Assembly (NCBI RefSeq): GCF_009498735.1
Contig: NZ_ML762430.1
Location: 57,947-121,946, forward strand
Direction: 5' to 3'
DNA: 64,000 nt
Source of the DNA: Gracilibacillus oryzae
GTDB taxonomy: Bacteria > Bacillota > Bacilli > Bacillales > Amphibacillaceae
Below, in pieces: positions 18,132 to 26,391 of this stretch. The translations under genes and the position numbers were made by a program. Under the pieces are notes generated by a model, which saw only the letters and a list, made by a program, of their open reading frames with translations, searched no databases and was not told the origin of the DNA. Within the stretch, counting starts at the first letter, position 1. Each line of letters begins with the position of its first letter.

Positions 18132-18344
18132 ATGGCTAAGAACAATAACCACAAAATGTCTCGATCTGAAGCAGGACAAAAAGGCGGCAACAAAACTGCA
18201 CGTGAGCATGATCAGGAATTTTATGAAGAAATTGGACAAAAAGGCGGTAAAGCTACTTCCCGTAATCACGATCAGGAATTCTATGAAGAGATTGGCCGCA
18301 AAGGTGGAAAAAGAAGCAATGGTGGCCAAAGCAATAACAACTAA
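18132..18344 (+). CDS. KGG-repeat stress protein (GsiB/con-10-like)
   Basis: The 70-aa hydrophilic protein contains tandem units SEAGQKGGNKTAREHDQEFY, EEIGQKGGKATSRNHDQEFY and EEIGRKGGKRS. This is the KGG repeat of GsiB-like general stress proteins, which resemble plant LEA proteins and accumulate under osmotic or heat stress. ATG 18132 follows AAGGAGGT. A strong terminator follows at 18380. Confidence 0.9.
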   Translation: MAKNNNHKMSRSEAGQKGGNKTAREHDQEFYEEIGQKGGKATSRNHDQEFYEEIGRKGGKRSNGGQSNNN

Positions 18345-18379
18345 ATTAAATATTAGGTCAGTTAACTGACTATGATAAA

Positions 18380-18417
18380 AAAGCTGCAGAGGCTAAAAAG
18401 TCTCTGCAGCTTTTTTT
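18380..18417 (+). terminator. Rho-independent terminator
   Basis: AAGCTGCAGAG (18381-18391) and CTCTGCAGC (18402-18410) form a perfect GC-rich stem followed by seven T. It ends the KGG gene transcript. Confidence 0.85.
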
Positions 18418-18443
18418 GTATCTACTTTGAAAATGTTTTTTTT

Positions 18444-18506
18444 TTGACACACATATTCGTTTTTGCTAATATGATAGCAATAAAACATATTAGTGAAAAC
18501 GAATAT
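18444..18506 (+). promoter_or_regulatory. Sigma-A promoter overlapped by a long ArsR-type operator dyad
   Basis: TTGACA (18444-18449) and TAATAT (18467-18472) are 17 bases apart. The region forms a dyad: ATATTCGTTTT (18453-18463) and CTAATATG (18466-18473) are mirrored by CATATTAG (18486-18493) and AAAACGAATAT (18496-18506). The left arm covers the -10 box, so binding of the regulator encoded directly downstream would block transcription of the metal operon. Confidence 0.85.
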
Positions 18507-18521
18507 ATCAGGAGGATGAGT

Positions 18522-18854
18522 ATGGTAACAATTGATCTGGACACAAAAGTGAAGTTTTTGCATGGATTATCGCATAAAACACGGAACCAAATCCTTGAAT
18601 GTATAAAAGACAGAGAGAAAACAGTTTCTGAGATTGTAACTGATATGAAAGCAAGTCAATCTAATATCTCCCAACACCTGTCCTGTCTAAAAGATTGCGG
18701 ACTTATTGTTGGCAGACAGGAAGGGAAATATATTTATTACAGTTTGCGTAACCAGCAAGTGCGTGACTTACTGTCAATGATTGATATCGTGCTGGCAGAT
18801 GTTCAAAATGATATTGCTTCATGTAAAAACTTTGTCCAAGGCGGTGATTGCTGA
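18522..18854 (+). CDS. ArsR/SmtB-family metal-sensing repressor
   Basis: The 110-aa winged-helix protein has the recognition helix in VTDMKASQSNISQHLSCLKD and ends with a DxV-type alpha5 region and a C-terminal CKNFVQGGDC, giving two Cys plus an internal DCG. By context it senses Cd, Zn or Pb and represses its own operon. ATG 18522 lies six bases after AGGAGG; ATG 18516 touches that site. The TGA overlaps the ATG of the ATPase gene (ATGA), implying coupling. Confidence 0.85.
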   Translation: MVTIDLDTKVKFLHGLSHKTRNQILECIKDREKTVSEIVTDMKASQSNISQHLSCLKDCGLIVGRQEGKYIYYSLRNQQVRDLLSMIDIVLADVQNDIASCKNFVQGGDC

Positions 18855-21379
18855 TGACAGAAAAAAGTTGTTGTTCCAATCAAAAAGAATCTCCGACTAA
18901 GAATTCACAATCTTGTTGCAGTTCACAACCTGCAGAACAGATAGCTCAATCGAGTGAAATAAGTTCATGCTGCAGCAGTACAGCAAGTAAAGAAAAAAAC
19001 CAGCCTAGTGTTACTAGCTGTTGCAGTAATGAAGAGGATGATGAGGCTGCCGCCAGTAAACCAGTCCAAGGTGAAAAAAATGAATACCGCATTTATGGGA
19101 GGGACTGCCCATCTTGTGCTTTAACGATTGAAAAAGGACTAAATGGTCTCAAGGAAATACGTGAAGCAAAAGTGAGTTACAGTACAGCAAAGTTACAAGT
19201 AATTGGCGCAAATGACACTGCTTTTGACAAAGTGGAAGAAACCATCAACAAGCTTGGATTCACAGCAGAGCCATTACATCAAAGCAAAAATGTAAGAACA
19301 TATCAAGTGGAAGGCATGGACTGTGGCAGCTGTGCTCAAAGTATTGAGAATCATTTTAATACACTTTCCACAGTGAAAAGTGCACATGTCAGTTTCGCTA
19401 CAGGAAAAATGAAACTGGAACATGAGAATAGTGTGGAGGAGATCATCAGAGAAGTATCCAAAATAGGATATAAAGCATCATTAATTGGCGATAAAAACAA
19501 GTCTAATGAGATGGACCAGCCAAAAGGGGAATATCGCCCGATTATCTATTCTGGTATTTTAATCCTAATCGGTTTTATTGGCTCATATACCGTTTTATCA
19601 CCAATTCTATCTACAATTCTTTATGCACTGGCTATTGCAATCAGTGGACACAAACCAGTAAAGAGTGCTTTTTATGCACTAAAAAGTCGTTCACTCGATA
19701 TGAATGTATTGATGTCGGCCGCAGTGATTGGTGCAGCATTGATTGGTGAATGGTTTGAAGGAGCAACCGTTGTCTGGCTGTTTGCATTAGGAACAGCTCT
19801 GCAGAATCAGTCAATCGAACGAACGAGAAAATCAATTCGCAATTTAATGAATTTGGCGCCATCGGAAGCATGGATCCAAACTGGTGCAGAACTCGTGAAA
19901 AAATCTGTCGACGAAATAACCGTTGATGAAATTATTGTAGTAAAACCTGGTGACAGGATCCCGTTAGATGGTGAAATCCTGGAAGGTGAGTCAAGTGTGA
20001 ATCAGGCGCCGATTACCGGTGAATCTATTCCTATTGATAAAGCAGCCGGAGATACAGTGTATGCTGGGACAATTAATGAAAGTGGTTCACTTGAGATCAA
20101 AGTTACTCATCTTGTTGAGGATACGACGATTGCCAAGATTATTCACTTAGTAGAAGAAGCACAGGAACAACGAGCTCCTACCCAGGCATTTATCGATAAA
20201 TTTGCCAGCATTTACACACCGATCGTCTTTGCAGCAGCTTTAATTGTCATCATTTTCCCGCCATTAATTGGGATGGGCAGCTGGGGAGAATGGGTCTATA
20301 AAGGTCTCGCGCTGTTAGTTGTGGCATGTCCTTGTGCCCTGGTTATCTCCACACCTGTTGCGATCGTTTCTGCAATTGGAAATGCTGCGAAAAATGGTGT
20401 ACTGATTAAAGGGGGTTCATTTTTAGAAAAAGCAGGTAAGATAAAAGCGATTGCGTTTGATAAAACCGGTACACTAACGGAAGGCAAACCGCAAGTAGCA
20501 GATATCAAGGCCTACACTACTTCAGAAGAAGAATTACTATCCATTGCCTTTACGCTGGAGGACTACTCGACACACCCAATCGGAAAAACGATTGTTCAGC
20601 GTGCAAAAGAAAAAGGGATTCAGGCTCAAACTGGTGACTTGTTTAAAAATATTGCTGGTAAAGGGGTTCAGGCAACAATAGCTGGACAGATCTATTATGC
20701 CGGAAATATTAAGCTTTTTGAAGAGTTGAAGGTTCCGTTGGATGATTGGAAGAAGGAATGGCTGGAGATGCAAAGCCAAGGAAAGACGATGGTCATTATT
20801 GGGACAAAATCAGAGATAATCGGTCATATTTCTGTTTCTGATTCAATCAGAAAAACAACGGTGGAAGCATTAGACGGATTAAAGCATGCAGGTATAGACC
20901 AGGTGGTTATGTTAACAGGTGATAATGAAGGCACTGCCAAAAGAATAGCGGATGAGGCAAATGTAAACCGCTATTTTGCTGAGTTATTGCCAGAAGATAA
21001 AGTGGATGCAATCAAACAGTTGCAGCAGGAAGGCTATAAAGTAGCGATGGTTGGTGACGGTATTAATGATGCTCCAGCTCTGGCAACATCAGATTTAGGA
21101 ATTGCGATGGGGGGAGCTGGTACTGATACTGCAATGGAAACTGCTGATATTGTTTTAATGGCTGATAATCTGGAACAACTGCCACATACGATGAAATTAA
21201 GCAGAAAAGCCTTAGCGATAATAAAACAAAATATATGGTTCTCAATCATCATCAAACTTATTGCATTAGTTTTTATTTTTCCAGGTTGGCTGACACTATG
21301 GATGGCAGTATTAAGTGATACAGGTGCTGCAGTTCTTGTTATTTTAAATGCATTACGGCTTTTAAGAGTCAAGGGATAA
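18854..21379 (+). CDS. cadA: Cd/Zn/Pb-exporting P1B-type ATPase
   Basis: The 841-aa pump has two heavy-metal-associated domains (CPSC at about residues 85-88, CGSC at 157-160), the CPC membrane metal site in VACPCALVIS (about 491), the phosphorylated Asp in FDKTGTLTEG (about 535) and GDGINDAPALA (about 734). The CPC motif with these domains indicates divalent soft-metal export (CadA/ZntA group). Unusually, the first 60 residues carry four CC pairs, each inside SCCS (residues 5-8, 20-23, 38-41 and 55-58), before the first domain. It is coupled to its repressor. Confidence 0.9.
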   Translation: MTEKSCCSNQKESPTKNSQSCCSSQPAEQIAQSSEISSCCSSTASKEKNQPSVTSCCSNEEDDEAAASKPVQGEKNEYRIYGRDCPSCALTIEKGLNGLKEIREAKVSYSTAKLQVIGANDTAFDKVEETINKLGFTAEPLHQSKNVRTYQVEGMDCGSCAQSIENHFNTLSTVKSAHVSFATGKMKLEHENSVEEIIREVSKIGYKASLIGDKNKSNEMDQPKGEYRPIIYSGILILIGFIGSYTVLSPILSTILYALAIAISGHKPVKSAFYALKSRSLDMNVLMSAAVIGAALIGEWFEGATVVWLFALGTALQNQSIERTRKSIRNLMNLAPSEAWIQTGAELVKKSVDEITVDEIIVVKPGDRIPLDGEILEGESSVNQAPITGESIPIDKAAGDTVYAGTINESGSLEIKVTHLVEDTTIAKIIHLVEEAQEQRAPTQAFIDKFASIYTPIVFAAALIVIIFPPLIGMGSWGEWVYKGLALLVVACPCALVISTPVAIVSAIGNAAKNGVLIKGGSFLEKAGKIKAIAFDKTGTLTEGKPQVADIKAYTTSEEELLSIAFTLEDYSTHPIGKTIVQRAKEKGIQAQTGDLFKNIAGKGVQATIAGQIYYAGNIKLFEELKVPLDDWKKEWLEMQSQGKTMVIIGTKSEIIGHISVSDSIRKTTVEALDGLKHAGIDQVVMLTGDNEGTAKRIADEANVNRYFAELLPEDKVDAIKQLQQEGYKVAMVGDGINDAPALATSDLGIAMGGAGTDTAMETADIVLMADNLEQLPHTMKLSRKALAIIKQNIWFSIIIKLIALVFIFPGWLTLWMAVLSDTGAAVLVILNALRLLRVKG

Positions 21380-21384
21380 AGGTG

Positions 21385-21422
21385 AAAAGCTGTTCATAAT
21401 TATTTGGACAGCTTTTCTTTTG
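21385..21422 (+). terminator. Rho-independent terminator of the metal operon
   Basis: AAAAGCTGTTC and GGACAGCTTTT pair around an AT-rich loop and are followed by CTTTTG. It lies directly after the ATPase stop. Confidence 0.75.
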
Positions 21423-21489
21423 AAAAAAATACATAAGGGAATAAGCACATTTTATGAAAAATTCCACAAATATTTTCAAATATAAACTA

Positions 21490-21612
21490 CTATCCCCATT
21501 GTACGACTCGATAAGTATATAGAGCTACACCAAATGAGATTGCCAGAGGAAGAATGGAGCTTTGAGAACCTAATACTAGCAGTGATAAGATCGCTAACCA
21601 TCCGTAATACAC
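21490..21612 (-). CDS. Small hydrophobic ORF or gene remnant
   Basis: A 40-aa frame starting GTG reads YYGWLAILSLLVLGSQSSIL and continues as one more hydrophobic stretch ending RVVQWG. No good ribosome-binding site is seen. It could be a small membrane protein or the surviving end of a larger transporter gene. The surrounding 21423-21739 stretch holds nothing else I can support. Confidence 0.25.
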   Translation of the reverse strand: MYYGWLAILSLLVLGSQSSILPLAISFGVALYTYRVVQWG

Positions 21613-21738
21613 TCACTTGATAAAATATGTCTAGAATATTTTGAGATTATATGATATAAAAAAGTTAAGCAATGAGCCATCAATCATCCAGAAAATTCAC
21701 AGAGGTATTTAAATATATTATCTTTGGAGGAATTAAAA

Positions 21739-22237
21739 ATGATCACAAAAGCTGTGGGAAATGAACTGGTTATGGAACGTGTTTTTGATGCACCAAAGGC
21801 TCTGTTATTTCAGGCATATTCTGATTCACAACATTTAAAGCATTGGTGGGGACCAAAAGGCTGGGACTTAACCAAATGTGAGATTGATTTCAGGAAAGAT
21901 GGAATCTGGCATTATTGTATGAGATGTGTTGATGAGAGTCAGGGAGAGATGTTTGGATTCGAATCATGGGGAAAAGGCATTTATCAGGAGATTGTAGAAA
22001 ATGAAAAGATTGTTTATATTGACTATTTTTCTGATGCGGAAGGTAATGAGAGTGATGAGATGCCTTCAACAAGTGGTTACTGTATTGCTCGAGGAGAACA
22101 ATAGTAAGACTAAGCTAACCTCGCGCGCAATGTATGCTTCTCCAGAGGCGCTGAAAACCGTTTTGGATATGGGAGTGGAAGATGGAACAAAAGAAACATG
22201 GGATCGTTTAGAAGATTACCTTAACACGATAAAATAA
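21739..22237 (+). pseudogene. SRPBCC/AHSA1-family gene with frameshift
   Basis: The first part has the AHSA1 signature ERVFDAPKALLFQAYSDSQH and HWWGPKGW (residues 15-44). After DEMPST, around 22075, homology moves to another frame, which reads KTKLTSRAMYASPEALKTVL and ends DYLNTIK at 22237. AHSA1-like START proteins bind hydrophobic ligands. ATG 21739 follows GGAGGAATT. A single frameshift explains the break. Confidence 0.75.
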
Positions 22238-22253
22238 AATTTTGCATAAATTC

Positions 22254-22284
22254 AAAAGCAATCTCTATGGGGGATTGCTTTTTT
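22254..22284 (+). terminator. Rho-independent terminator
   Basis: AAAAGCAATC (22254-22263) and GATTGCTTTTTT (22273-22284) form a perfect stem with a T run, directly after the AHSA1 pseudogene. Confidence 0.75.
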
Positions 22285-22302
22285 ATTCTTTAAATGTACA
22301 AT

Positions 22303-22421
22303 AATCACAGCGCCAACCGTCTGTAATACCCGAAACAAATAGGTTCTAGTAACACGGAAAAAGGAAGTGAGGGTTAAACAGACGCTAAGCATCCTGATAA
22401 GTTTCGCAAATAATCAATGGG
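22303..22421. repeat. Two-hairpin dispersed repeat, copy 2 (3' truncated)
   Basis: AATCACAGCGCCAACCGTC, the outer CGTCTGT/ACAGACG arms and CTAAGCATCCTGATAAG are conserved with the copies at 13663 and 53054. The second hairpin is lost after AATCAATGGG. No gene lies between 22237 and 22545. Confidence 0.8.
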
Positions 22422-22544
22422 CTACACACCTGACAATACAGATATTTTAGGGCTTTCATAAAAAAATTGTCTGAAAATATGGAACTTATGCCTGCTTTCT
22501 AACGTACAATTATTATACTGGTAAAAAGACAGGAGAATATAACT

Positions 22545-22742
22545 ATGCAAAGAAATCAGTTCATTTTATATCTTATTGGAATATGCCTTTTTCTCATTAT
22601 GTTCGGGGTAAGCACAGTATTTTCTAACCAATACCCTTTCATGATAGGTACAGGGATAATTGGATTAGTCGGCTTCTCCAGCTTGATTTTTACAACTATT
22701 TTGAATGGGAAAGGAAAGTCAGATTCTCCTGGGAGAGGCTAA
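22545..22742 (+). CDS. Small two-helix membrane protein
   Basis: The 65-aa product has hydrophobic spans at about residues 7-25 and 32-52 and a charged tail. ATG 22545 follows AGGAGAA. It precedes another small membrane gene by 52 bases. The family is not recognised. Confidence 0.5.
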   Translation: MQRNQFILYLIGICLFLIMFGVSTVFSNQYPFMIGTGIIGLVGFSSLIFTTILNGKGKSDSPGRG

Positions 22743-22794
22743 ACACCTAAATCTTTCACCATTTTCGAAATACTTTAAAAACGGGGGGAATGGA

Positions 22795-23046
22795 ATGAGT
22801 AACAAGCTGTATTATATTGTAATTACTCCAATGATAATCATTGGGCTTCCCATAATATACTATTATCCCGGAAGCTATACCTATGTTTTGCTGGCATTGG
22901 TTACAGCAGCCACTTACTTTAGTGCGAAAGATACCAGGGAAAAGCTTAAGAAAGCAGAAGGGGAAGAGGAAATCAGGCAGGCGATTGTTCCCATGATTCT
23001 TATCGCCATAGTATTTATTCTGGCAATTGTTTCATTAGTCTTCTAA
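22795..23046 (+). CDS. Small two- to three-helix membrane protein
   Basis: The 83-aa product starts at ATG 22795 behind CGGGGGGAATGG. It has hydrophobic segments around residues 6-45 and 62-82 separated by a charged KDTREKLKKAEGEEE loop. It converges on the gene at 23057. The function is unknown. Confidence 0.5.
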   Translation: MSNKLYYIVITPMIIIGLPIIYYYPGSYTYVLLALVTAATYFSAKDTREKLKKAEGEEEIRQAIVPMILIAIVFILAIVSLVF

Positions 23047-23056
23047 AAAAGTGTTG

Positions 23057-23344
23057 TTACATGCTTTTTAACGTTTTATTAATTAATTGATAAATCAGGT
23101 AAATCCCTAAGTACGAAGCTGTAATAAGGAAAAAAGGATTCAGGAAAAGTCCGTGAATATTTGTCATAAATACCGTGTTATTTTTGATAATCTGATAAAT
23201 GTTGACAGAAGCCAGGTTTCCGAAGATTAAAAGCGATACAAGTGCTGCCAGATTGAAAACAAACGGCACCTTCTCCCACTTTTCTCCTGCCCAAAACATG
23301 ATAGCAGGTAAAGCAATACTTCCGATAATAAGCAAATAACTCAT
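23057..23344 (-). CDS. Small three-helix membrane protein
   Basis: The 95-aa product has spans at about residues 2-20, 27-48 and 70-90. Its ATG follows CGGAGGAA on the minus strand. The family is not recognised. Confidence 0.5.
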   Translation of the reverse strand: MSYLLIIGSIALPAIMFWAGEKWEKVPFVFNLAALVSLLIFGNLASVNIYQIIKNNTVFMTNIHGLFLNPFFLITASYLGIYLIYQLINKTLKSM

Positions 23345-23402
23345 AATATTCCTCCGTTTATTACTATGATCAGTCTAATAAAAGTTTACTGGAAAAAATT
23401 GG

Positions 23403-23441
23403 TGGATCAGGAAATCCTCACTGATCAAAATCTCACTTTTT
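23403..23441. repeat. Remnant of the two-hairpin repeat (3' end)
   Basis: TGGATCAGG...CCTCACTGATCAAAATCTC reproduces only the last hairpin and tail seen in the copies at 13663 and 53054. The G-run and C-run centre has been reduced. Confidence 0.55.
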
Positions 23442-23554
23442 CCGAAATACATATATCAATTTATATCCCTATTTGAATGTAATTAAACCTGTTAAAGTAT
23501 AAGGGTTAAGATATGAACCAATAGTTTTGATAAGAGTCGAAAGGATGAATTCTA

Positions 23555-24850
23555 ATGTACCTATTATTATGGATAGTTTTCGCAGGGATTGTTTTCTTTG
23601 CAACGATTCCGTTAGTTTCTAAGAAAAATAGAACAAGATGGAAGATTACACAAGCTATCATTACAACAGTATCGGTAATCCTTGCAATAATCATGATTGA
23701 ATTTTTACATATAGTTCCATTGATCGGTATTGTATTCGTTGTCATTTTTAGTTTCCTCACAGATAGATCTACCTACACAAAAGTTGGACTGATCATAACA
23801 GGAGTTGTCGTCATCCTTATTGCTGCAGGAGCCTATTATGTATTCCACGATGATCCTGATTTTGTTCAAAATTATATAGACAATCACCCTGACCTTGCGT
23901 CCATCCATTTGACTGTAGATGGAGAAACAGTATTAAGCCAACAAGGTCAAGTAAAGCGGCCCCTCGCCAGTGTTGTAAAGACAATCATAGCAATAGAATA
24001 TGCCAATCAGGCAGCAAAAGGTACGATCGATCCCGAGCAATCTGTACCATTAGCAGAACTGGATAAATTTTATTTAGAAAACACGGATGGTGGAGCGCAC
24101 CCATCCTGGCTTGAGGAAATGAGAGCAGCAGGACATATTGTCAATGACAGTGTTCCTTTACATCAGGTTGCCAAGGGGATGATCCGTTACAGTTCCAACG
24201 CTAATACAGATTTTTTAATTGAAAAATTAGGTACTGAGTCGATTAATCTTGTAATTGAGCAATTAGAGTTAGAAAATCATGATCCCATCTATCCACTAGT
24301 ATCTGCATTACTCGCATCTAATTATCTTAATGATCAACATGATGGGAATTATAGTAACTCAGAATTAGAGGAAATGCTCCGATCATTGTCGATGGACAAA
24401 TACAGAGAACTAGTTTGGGAGATTCATGGCAAGTTGGAGCAAGGAGAAACTGATTTTTTCAGTCAGCCAGTTTCTGTTCCGATGGGCTTGCAGCAGGTTT
24501 GGTCTGATCGCTTACCAAATGCATCTGCAGAGGATTATGCGAAAGTAATGCAAGCCATTTCCAATAATACAGCAACTGTCCCAGGAGGAGAAGATATTCT
24601 CCGGGATGTGATGGAATGGCCAATGGAACTGCATGCTTCTAACCGGGAGAGATATGCTCATTTTGGTGCCAAGGGTGGTTCAACAGCATTTGTATTAAAT
24701 CAAGCGCTTTATGTAGAAGATCACAACGGGAAAAAAATCGAGCTGATCATTTTTACAGAAGGTTTTAATTTTATTGAGCAAATTAAAATGAACAAGAATA
24801 TGAATTCATTTATGAGTGAAGTAATTGATAGACATTTTTCAACTGATTGA
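23555..24850 (+). CDS. Membrane-anchored serine hydrolase, class A beta-lactamase-like
   Basis: The 431-aa protein has about four hydrophobic segments in the first 100 residues, then a serine-hydrolase domain: PLASVVKTIIAIEYA supplies SxxK, YSSNANTDFLIEKLG the SxN motif, and FGAKGGSTAFVLNQA a KGG-type third motif in place of KTG. This is the class A fold of beta-lactamases and PBP-like peptidases acting outside the membrane. The membrane anchor and altered third motif argue against a secreted antibiotic-hydrolysing enzyme. ATG 23555 sits behind a weak AAAGGA. Confidence 0.75.
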   Translation: MYLLLWIVFAGIVFFATIPLVSKKNRTRWKITQAIITTVSVILAIIMIEFLHIVPLIGIVFVVIFSFLTDRSTYTKVGLIITGVVVILIAAGAYYVFHDDPDFVQNYIDNHPDLASIHLTVDGETVLSQQGQVKRPLASVVKTIIAIEYANQAAKGTIDPEQSVPLAELDKFYLENTDGGAHPSWLEEMRAAGHIVNDSVPLHQVAKGMIRYSSNANTDFLIEKLGTESINLVIEQLELENHDPIYPLVSALLASNYLNDQHDGNYSNSELEEMLRSLSMDKYRELVWEIHGKLEQGETDFFSQPVSVPMGLQQVWSDRLPNASAEDYAKVMQAISNNTATVPGGEDILRDVMEWPMELHASNRERYAHFGAKGGSTAFVLNQALYVEDHNGKKIELIIFTEGFNFIEQIKMNKNMNSFMSEVIDRHFSTD

Positions 24851-24997
24851 CAAAGTTAGCTAGGCATTGGAGCTGTTTTCAGGGAGTTAAATTAATGGTG
24901 GTTTATAAGGGGTATTTTTGATATTATATTGTATAAATGGAATATTGTACTAGTATAAGTTAAATTAGGTAAATGATCATTTATAAGGAGGTTCAAG

Positions 24998-25192
24998 ATG
25001 AATAAACAGATTAAGCGATATTGGATCTTAATGGTGCCATATTGTGTAACCTTTGTTATTCTATTGTTCTATATTCCTAACAATCATACAGACCACTTTC
25101 CCCTTTTTGTCTTAATACCATTTTGGTCTATCTTACATAGTTGGAATTTCCTCGCAGAGAAGTTAAGTAATAAGGAAGAGTTGAAAAGTTAA
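24998..25192 (+). CDS. Small two-helix membrane protein
   Basis: The 64-aa product has two hydrophobic segments separated by NHTDHF and a charged tail KLSNKEELKS. ATG 24998 follows AAGGAGG. It lies 37 bases before the nucleotidyltransferase gene. The function is unknown. Confidence 0.55.
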   Translation: MNKQIKRYWILMVPYCVTFVILLFYIPNNHTDHFPLFVLIPFWSILHSWNFLAEKLSNKEELKS

Positions 25193-25228
25193 ATCAATCT
25201 AAAAAATGTCTTAACAGGAGGACTCCGT

Positions 25229-26044
25229 ATGCAACTGCCTTATATTGTCAATAAAGTCTTAAATGAGTATCTTACTTTATTCCATCACCATTTCCCAAAC
25301 ACAATGGAAGGTTTCTACTTACACGGTTCCCTTGCGCTGGATGCCTATGTCGATAATGCAAGTGATATAGATTATATCATGATCACAAACCGTCCCCTTT
25401 CAGAAAAAGACGAAGCTGCATTATCAAACATCCATTCTACTATTACAGAAAAATACGAAAAGCCAGAATTGGATGGAGTATATATACAATGGAATGATTT
25501 AGGGAAACTCGACCAAAACAAAAATGATAAATATCTCTACTTTAATAGTGGAAAACTGCTTCATGGTGCCTACTTTAACTTTAATCCGATCACATGGTGG
25601 TTGATTAAAAACAAGGGCATAAACATTAGCGGAAAAGATATAAAAGCCTGTGCAATAAATATACAACAAGAGGAGTTAACTGCCTATGTCCTGGATAATA
25701 TGAACACATATTGGGCAAGTTTAATTCAGAGGGCTGAGGACTCCCTCGATGAAATGGTTAAACTGCCGACAGAAAAAATTGATTTTCAAATTGAATGGAC
25801 TGTTCTTGGCATCTTACGTCAGTACTATACACTGAATGAGCATGATATTATTTCTAAACTGGCTGCAGGTGAGTATGGTTTGCGGCATCTTCCAGCTGAG
25901 TGGCATCCGATTATTGAGGAAGCGATTAATATACGAAAAAGTGGTGTGAAAATCGGTTTTCGTTCAGAAAAGGAGCGGATTGAGCAGACGATAAGCTTCG
26001 CGAAATATTTAATGAAGAATTGTAATAGTTTAGTTGAGAAATAA
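25229..26044 (+). CDS. ANT(3'')/AadA-like nucleotidyltransferase (DUF4111)
   Basis: The 271-aa protein has the nucleotidyltransferase motif FYLHGSLALDAYVDNASDID (GS and two catalytic Asp, about residues 28-47) and a C-terminal helical domain with EWTVLGILRQYYTL. This is the layout of AadA-type streptomycin/spectinomycin adenylyltransferases, but many chromosomal Bacilli homologues are untested. ATG 25229 follows AGGAGG. Unlike the aadK copy at 1123 it is intact. Confidence 0.8.
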   Translation: MQLPYIVNKVLNEYLTLFHHHFPNTMEGFYLHGSLALDAYVDNASDIDYIMITNRPLSEKDEAALSNIHSTITEKYEKPELDGVYIQWNDLGKLDQNKNDKYLYFNSGKLLHGAYFNFNPITWWLIKNKGINISGKDIKACAINIQQEELTAYVLDNMNTYWASLIQRAEDSLDEMVKLPTEKIDFQIEWTVLGILRQYYTLNEHDIISKLAAGEYGLRHLPAEWHPIIEEAINIRKSGVKIGFRSEKERIEQTISFAKYLMKNCNSLVEK

Positions 26045-26068
26045 TCCATTATAGATTGTGTTAAAGAA

Positions 26069-26257
26069 TCAAAACTACTGTGTGTCAGCAGGGTTTTGAT
26101 GCTAAGAAAGCTTCATGGCGTCAAAACTCTCTTACATTAACAGAGTTATGATGCTAAGAAGGCCTCATAGCTTCAAAACTCCTTAGAGTCAACAGAGTTA
26201 TGATGCTAAGACAGCCACATAGGCTCATAACTCCCGAACTTCAAGGAGGTTATAAAG
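26069..26257. repeat. Array B of the 52-bp repeat (3 units plus partial)
   Basis: Units begin TCAAAACT at 26069, 26121 and 26173 and TCATAACT at 26225, each exactly 52 bp apart. Within a unit, TCAAAACTCT and AGAGTTATGA are imperfect inverted arms, followed by TGCTAAGA. The rest of 26044-26392 shows no gene. Confidence 0.85.
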
Positions 26258-26391
26258 TTATGGACACGTCCACAAATAAAACCAACTCCTGGAACTGAAT
26301 CAAAAAAATGCAGTATCTTTTTATTCCTAGGTGGCCAATCCCAACGTTTTTTATTAAGGTGGTCTGTTATTAAAATGAGCCAATACTATGA

